NCBI GenBank assembly: GCA_013433145.1 | Contig: CM024178.1 | Span: 310,001 to 374,000, forward strand | Length of the DNA stretch: 64,000 nt | DNA from: Ascaris suum | Lineage: Eukaryota > Nematoda > Chromadorea > Rhabditida > Ascarididae | Direction of reading: 5' to 3' | In this document: in pieces, positions 57,693-64,000 of the stretch | Layout: the number at the start of each line of letters is the position of its first letter | Position numbering within the stretch: position 1 is the first letter of the stretch | Made by a program: the position numbers and the translations under genes | Notes under the pieces: generated by a model | The model's input: the letters and a program-made list of their open reading frames with translations, nothing else | The model's database searches: none | Told to the model about the DNA's origin: nothing

Positions 57693-58689
57693 CAGAGGCA
57701 GATTACCGCTGAGAAAACTCTTATAACCTATAACTTACCAATGAAAATGCTCATTTCAATCATTAACTTCCTTTACAACCTAAAACCTTGAGAGGCTATT
57801 GACAAGTGCTCGTTGTCGTTGTGGGCTGCAAGATTTATGAACATCATTGAATATATGTCGCATAGGTAAGCAAGATTTCTATTGTAATGTGTTAATTCCT
57901 CGCCCGATTACTAACAACAAATAAACCAAATGCGATAGACAGAAATTTAATCGCGCAAACCATAAATGTGGGGGCGGGACTGATCGTGCAAACTTTATGA
58001 CCATCACAGAGGTGGGTTAATTAGGCAAACGATACAGCATTAGCACTATGTGAATAATACACAACAACAAAGAAAATACTCCGCTAAAAATGGGACAATT
58101 TCTGCTTTCTTATCAGAAAGATCAACAAATCTTTCTTTTAAAAATGACACGTTGAACTACCTCTAAAGGTGTATTCCAGAAATATGAATGTTATTTCAAT
58201 TCTTTAATGAATCATAACTTAACTATTTCATCGAATCGAATATCACTCAATCTTTACTCCAATATAGCAAAAATTCAACTTTTGAAGTATTTAGTAACAT
58301 TTTGAAAATTGAGGTGTCATCCGACTGCACGAACGAAAATACTTTCTAATTTACATTGTAGATCAAGTTTTACAACCACCGCTTTATTGAAAAGCGATTT
58401 TGAAGAGAGGGCGGAATCTTTGGGATCCCAGATAGAACGTGCCCGAGTTCTCAGCTTGTAAATTTCTTTGGACATCGACTCCACAGCAAGGAATTTTTGT
58501 TGTAGTTTAAATAAATGAAAGGCGTATTTATACATGCGGCATATGCATATTAACGATCTCTTTGTTCGTATCATTTAACTGGAACTTTCCTTTGAATGAG
58601 TATTTAAACTGCCACTTTCTTATGCTTGAATTGCGAAATTACCCTTGTAAACGGCTACAAGTGACAGCTATTAGTGCACATGTTCGACA

Positions 58690-58881
58690 ATGCAGCAAAA
58701 TCAAGGCGACTTAATTAACGCCTTTCTAGCGACACTTCTCTGGGACAACACTCTCTCCAATGAAATGATAGTGTCATCACTGTCTATAGCTGACACTCAG
58801 CTGAATCAAAAGCATATCTCCGCAAAAACTTTAGCAACATTATTGAAAAGCAAACTTCCGAAGACGGAAACTCGCCAATAA
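58690..58881 (+). CDS. Short open frame with balanced composition, unrecognised
   Basis: ATG at 58690, 63 codons, TAA at 58879. The composition (LINAFLATLLWDN, IVSSLSIADTQL, KTLATLLKSKLPK) is protein-like and not T-rich. No splice signals or homology that I can see. Confidence 0.2.
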   Translation: MQQNQGDLINAFLATLLWDNTLSNEMIVSSLSIADTQLNQKHISAKTLATLLKSKLPKTETRQ

Positions 58882-60447
58882 AATGTATTTGAATGGATAC
58901 AGATTTTAGAATCTAACGACAAAAAAGGATCTTAGCAAAAAATGTGCATGTTCGCAACGCGAAACGATAGACATCGCGCAAAATGTTACCGCGGGGAAAA
59001 AGGTGATGCTATGACGTTTGAGATGTGGAGCGTTTGCGTCACGAGGTATTTGAGACTATCGAACACTCTAGTTAGGTATTCTTTTACCGGGAAAAACTGC
59101 ACAACGGTATGTTTTTCACGGCAATAGAAATCTTAATTATGCAAATTTTGATGCTGCCAGTGACATTTTCAAGGTTTTTTTTTGGACAAGTACAGTGTAC
59201 TTAGAGCACCTGATGATCGCGGTCAGTCGAAACGATAATTTTTGGATGACCACTAAAAATGTTTGCTGACACGAACTTGGTCTGTAGTCACGAAAGGGAG
59301 ATTCTAAAACAAAGAAGACTTTCTTATTGCCGTCATATCAGTTATGATTTAAAAGATACCATTGCAACAGACTGAGGCACATGCTTATCGGTTCGTTCGT
59401 TTAATAACTCCTCTGGCAATATTCTCCTACTCCTTTTAATGTCGCACATTGCTCAATGCTATTTTCGCATATCTGTATAAACCCTTCGGCGGAAATTTGG
59501 CAGACGAGCTGACATATTGTGTACTTTTCGATTCCACTGATCTGTTACATAAGGTTATCATCAGATAATAAGTGTGCAATAAACTGCCATCATATTTCAA
59601 TCGTTCATACGCTACCACACGTAATCTACACGAAATTCGTTTTTTTTTTGTAAACTGAGCAGTGTGCATGCAAACTTTTCCACCTTTTACATGTCTCAAA
59701 TTCCTCGCGAAATTCGTCGACATGAAAAGCATTTAATGAAAAAAAATTCCCCTTTATTGCCGTTTTACGTACGAACTAAAGATATAAGGAAACAATAATC
59801 CTTTCAATATGGAAAATGGTCTTTATGTCAGTCAAATCTCATGTGTGATGAAACATTTGAGATGAAATCAATATTTTATCAAGCTTTATTTATATTCAAC
59901 TTTATGCCAAACGAAAGATTTTGACAACATACTCAAAATTTTTCAAGTTATACTTGCAATAAAATTTTCCGCTAAAATATTTCCTGAAATATTTCGAATA
60001 AAATAAAATTTTTCTTACAGACAATCTCTGTGAAAACTGACAAGCCGCATATTATCAAGAAATTTTCTGAACGAGCCAGAGCCAGTCAATCGATTAATCC
60101 ATCAAACGCTTAAGCAAACTGCCAGCGCTATTTCGACCTCAATCTGTGATTATGTTGGTTCTATTAAACCATAATCTTTGAACGGTCAATTACGTTACGA
60201 TACTCCTTTCCAGATGCAAATTTTTCTGCCCTTGCGTTCGTTATGCAAATTTTCATGGCATAAGTGCACTTGAAACAAAGATTTCCAAACATAAATATCT
60301 CTTGATGCAAATGTTCCTGAAGGTAAGTTCGCATGGTTTTGAATACGTTGTGGTGCAAGTGGATTGTGAAGGCAAGTGCTCATAGCACAACTATTTGAAA
60401 GTTTCCGTTGCGGCTCTAGTGCTGCTTGACGCAATAATGGCACTGTG

Positions 60448-60583
<136 letters not shown>

Positions 60584-61396
60584 CCAAGGAAACGACGATG
60601 CAAAGAAGATAGATGTACTAAATTTTACGCTTCAGCAAATAAGAATAAACAGAAACCTAAGAAAGAATATAGAAAAGAAAGTATTAGATGCGGAAAAAAT
60701 AATTATTAGAGAAAACCGATAGAATTAGGTGGAGTAGTCGGATAAAAATGAGGAAAATATTCTTCGAAATGAATCAGTTCGATAGAAAAGAAAGCATGAA
60801 TAAAGGAAAACAAAGAATTTTAGCTTAGCAAAAAATTATACAACATTATTGAAGTTTCTGATTTCGAATAATAACAGCGACGACCATTTCTTACGAAAGT
60901 GGATATTGAACATAGAATCATTATATCGCTGAAACGTCTGCTTGAAGGTTTTAATATATCTCAATCTGTATCATTAACTTCATAGCACTACACAAGCTCT
61001 CTAGTTATTCGATAGACTATAAAAAGTAAATTATATCATAACTTACTAAAGATTGATGGCACACTCTTTGAATGCTTCAGACAAATCTCAAAGCACTTTA
61101 ATCTTAGAGTACTGCTTTGCATTACCACTTTTGATTTGTTTTTTAAATTGAAAAACAAAACTCCGTGCTTTATTACTCGTTGGACATGGAAAGTAGATCT
61201 CTCATATTGCATTACAGAGAATTTAAATTGGAGCTTTAGGAAAAAAATTTAGCTCTTGAATCTATAATATTCCCAAAAATTTCAATACCACTTGGGTTTT
61301 GTTATTATGCAGTGTTCATCATGAATAATGGCCTTTTAAGGTAGGTTATTACGTGCGTTCAGCGAACATCTTAAGCCAATCCCGATTATAGGAAAA

Positions 61397-61675
61397 TTAG
61401 AGAAAGTTGCATGACCTCCTGATAGAAAGTTCATCGCAATGTAGTACTGACCACAAAACTTCATGACCTGAGGGTGAATCATTAATGGCATCGGAGCCAC
61501 AAACGACATCCATTAAACAACAATCCTCAAAATGTTGAGCGTTATTTTTATATGTATTGAAGTGATTTGCAAAACACCGATGCTGATGTGTAGAGCATCT
61601 CCCATCTTCATGTTTTTCGTATAACAAAAAACGCCTGTTGCGAGAACATGATCGGTACACCCCATCTTCATCTTC
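61397..61675 (-). CDS. Cysteine-rich coding-like exon, unrecognised
   Basis: Minus-strand frame open from an EDEDG start near 61675 to TAA at 61397, about 92 codons, with nine cysteines (SCSRN, GRCSTHQHRCF, HFEDCC, VVCGSD, LHCDEL, RRSCNF). The number and spacing suggest a disulphide-bonded secreted domain. It matches no cystine family I can name. A possible acceptor (TTATGAGAAG) lies just upstream. No exon chain could be completed. Confidence 0.3.
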   Translation of the reverse strand, partial: EDEDGVYRSCSRNRRFLLYEKHEDGRCSTHQHRCFANHFNTYKNNAQHFEDCCLMDVVCGSDAINDSPSGHEVLWSVLHCDELSIRRSCNFL

Positions 61676-61731
61676 TCATAATACAAGTCTGGACCCCTTG
61701 TACAACTTCAATGAAGTTTATGATACGGGTT

Positions 61732-61830
61732 TCAGAAGTAAGTTTCTTTGCACCACCAACAGCATTTATGGTCGCATTCCTTCTTCCAGTGAAAATCACG
61801 GTTCAAATCCCACCAAGAACGGGAACATTT
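61732..61830 (-). CDS. Cysteine/tryptophan-rich short terminal exon, unrecognised
   Basis: After a good minus-strand acceptor (CTAATCTTTCGCAG) a phase-0 frame gives 32 residues with five cysteines and several tryptophans (KCSRSWWDLN, KKECDHKCCWWC) and then TGA. It lies just upstream of the other Cys-rich exon on the same strand, so either they belong to two small secreted proteins or one of them is spurious. Confidence 0.22.
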   Translation of the reverse strand, partial: KCSRSWWDLNRDFHWKKECDHKCCWWCKETYF

Positions 61831-61899
61831 CTGCGAAAGATTAGGCTGGAAATAAAGGAAATATTATTTGTTATCGTTGCTGACAATAACATGCACTGA

Positions 61900-62760
61900 C
61901 CGTTGCTGCTACAGACTGCAAACTCGTGCCTTGTAAGCGCATTACTGACCTGCAACAATGTTAGGTATGTTTTTTGTGGTTTTAGATTTTACTACGTGTT
62001 CTGTGTCCCTGACATTCGCAGACGTCAGCGATCAAGCGCTATAATAAAAATTATTCAATTTTCCGCATGCAACCTGTTTGTCAAAGCATTCAAATGTCCT
62101 CAGTCTATATAACTTACTTTGCATTACCACTCTTAACTCTTGAACTACTTTCCATGCAACCCAGAACTGCAACGAAATTTCGTCTTATGGGGTAAACACC
62201 CGAGCAGTTACCGCACACCATAACAAATCGTAGTCAACTTTGCGGACAAACTTCGTTTAGTTGTTTTGTTGTGCTCCGAGAATCGGTATACCATTGAATT
62301 CTGCACATCAGTGAGCCGTTTCGTGCTGTGCAATTTAAACGCTTTCACTTGATGCCAAATCGAGACATTCAAATGCTTACATAGTGAACGTAGAAACGGA
62401 ACGGCTATGTGAAATTAGGATTCTACGAAGCTCGTTTAGCTAGCTCCAATCTGTTGGAGGCATTTGAAGGAAGGATTAGATGCATTGCGAAGTTTATCCG
62501 CCCATTATGACGTTCGTTAAGCACGCTCAATCCTTCTCACACACAAAGCGGATCAGCAATCCAGTGGCTTGCACTAACCTCACTGGGTGGGAAATAGGTA
62601 TAACGTGTTCAAATTGCATGAGAAGGCAAATAAAATAGTTTCTATTATGGAAAGGAACAAATCTGTTATAAATGAACTCCAGAAACAGAAAATTGAATAT
62701 TCCCTATCAAAAAAAAACTTCAGTGCCTGAAGAAGGAAGTGTCTAAACACAATCCTTACA

Positions 62761-62852
<92 letters not shown>

Positions 62853-63297
62853 TATTTGTTTAACACAGCGTCAGCATAGCATTCTTTTCCAAACAAATTT
62901 CCAAGACCGCATGAAACTGATGCCTTAACTTTTAACACACACAACCAAAGAGTTTTAAGTTTCGTTCTCAAGGCAGTAAAAGCCACCAAATGCCAGCAAA
63001 AAATGATGGCCCAATGTGGACACCTGTTGTACAATTCAACGTCACTTATGTGCGCACCACCGTGCAAAAAACACGTACTGCGCTTTGCAGTGTAAAGCAT
63101 TTATATCCTTAGACAAGCCATCGCTAAAATTCATATATCAAAACCTTGCATCACTGACATATATTAAGTTGTCCTAATGCAGCTGTCTTTCATCGGCAAC
63201 GCTGTAGTTTTCCTTAGCCACTATCATTTCATAGAAGGCAATTTAATGGCATAGCATTGAGAGTATAATCTTACCTTCTTGATGTATTCCGGAAACG
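61900..63297. other. Intergenic, no supported gene
   Basis: A minus-strand segment near 61967-61895, after TTGTTGCAG, reads protein-like (NALTRHEFAVCSSNGQC) but could not be joined in phase. Otherwise only a (TA)n tract and a minus-strand open frame running into it. Confidence 0.4.
62765..62850. repeat. (TA)n microsatellite
   Basis: About 43 TA units. The minus-strand open frame 63100-62756 reads into it. Confidence 0.95.
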
Positions 63298-63438
63298 ATG
63301 ACGGAGCATTTCATCTCGACGACAACCACATCCACTGCCGCCGATTTAAAAAGTCACCTTAGACATAATCGTGGTTGGGAAAATTTCTTCAAAAACCTCT
63401 CGAATCTAACAGCTCATCAGCGATTGGAGCAGTTAAAG
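63298..63438 (+). CDS. Possible first coding exon of a gene running off the right edge
   Basis: ATG at 63298 (GGAAACGATGACG), then 47 codons to a GT at 63439 (AAG|GTTCAG, phase 0). The sequence is Thr-rich at first (ISTTTTSTAADL), then basic and helical (HNRGWENFFKNLSNL, QRLEQLK). Composition and codon use differ from the surrounding AT-rich DNA. No second exon could be identified before 64000, and the family is unknown. Confidence 0.35.
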
Positions 63439-64000
63439 GTTCAGTTTATTTCCTCGACAATATGAATGACTCGATTTCCTTGCCTAAAAAATTTTAAGGG
63501 ATTCATTTTCACCAAAATTATTGGCCAAACAGTCTGATTGCTCTTCATCCATATTTTCGGAATTTTGAACAGATGACAAAATAAGGGCATTTACTAAAAC
63601 GTATTCGCTGTGAGTGAAAGAATACAATGAGTGCAGGAAAGGATTAAACATAAACTAAAGTCACCCGTTGTGCTCCAGTCCTGGGTGCATTATATCGTCC
63701 TTCCTTACTGGCAAAAGCAGAAATCGCCACATAAAAAATAACAGAATTTTGGGGATGAAAAAATTGGGGATGAGCTATGCCACTCATATATGATACTACC
63801 TTATACTTTCTATATTATTCTATTCTTTGTGAAGCATTCTCTGCTGTTTATACTATTCTGTAATTTCTGCACCACTATACATTGTCTCTTATCCAGTACC
63901 AATGGCTTTACGGTATTCTTTCTCATATAACGACACCAGCATAAAAGCGGCATATGAAATAACAAAATTTATTCCACACACTGCAAAAAGCAGTCATGAC
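63439..64000. other. Right edge, no supported feature
   Basis: AT-rich sequence without a recognised exon; possibly an intron of the gene starting at 63298. Confidence 0.4.

Overview
The window reads as nuclear DNA of a nematode. Genes are split by GT-AG introns of about 0.1 to 4 kb, 3' splice sites are short and of TTTCAG type, intergenic DNA is AT-rich, and several (TA)n microsatellites are present. The exact clade cannot be fixed from sequence alone. Introns of about 1 kb would suit an ascaridoid-like (clade III) worm better than Caenorhabditis, but that is inference. There is no prokaryotic, CRISPR or viral content that I can support.

Four genes are securely recognised, and their exon phases join without error. 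(1) 640-11621, plus strand: the C-terminal part of an EHBP1-type endocytic adaptor (NPF motif, two Arg-rich helical motifs, C-terminal bMERB domain); its N-terminal part should lie left of the window. (2) 17179-22100, minus strand: a complete class IV histone deacetylase (HDAC11 type), six exons, 351 aa. (3) 28245-33813, plus strand: a complete RBBP4/RbAp48 (LIN-53 type) WD40 histone chaperone, nine exons, 418 aa, with one GC-AG intron. (4) 36242-40708, plus strand: a complete ISY1 splicing factor, six exons, 275 aa, whose initiator ATG stands alone in exon 1.

Between and inside these I see weaker gene models. An unrecognised two-exon minus-strand gene (about 177 aa) is nested in an EHBP1 intron. 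A small three-exon minus-strand gene with a leucine-rich-repeat-like segment is nested in the last ISY1 intron. An unrecognised three-exon plus-strand gene of about 100 aa sits head-to-head with HDAC11. A short two-exon reading frame at 25.8-26.7 kb has a basic, hydrophobic N-terminus and an open frame continuing past its stop.

From about 41 kb to the right edge no conserved gene is recognisable. The region is AT-rich and holds coding-like fragments on both strands: a Ly6/uPAR-like terminal exon at 46.4 kb with a decayed relative at 49.8 kb, cysteine-rich minus-strand frames at 61.4-61.8 kb, and a possible first exon at 63.3 kb. It also holds long (TA)n tracts, a degenerate TTA-rich tract and a nearly perfect 24-bp hairpin at 57.6 kb. 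Two of the secure genes act on chromatin (a histone deacetylase and a histone chaperone common to deacetylase complexes) and one acts in the spliceosome. Nothing in the layout shows that they are co-transcribed.
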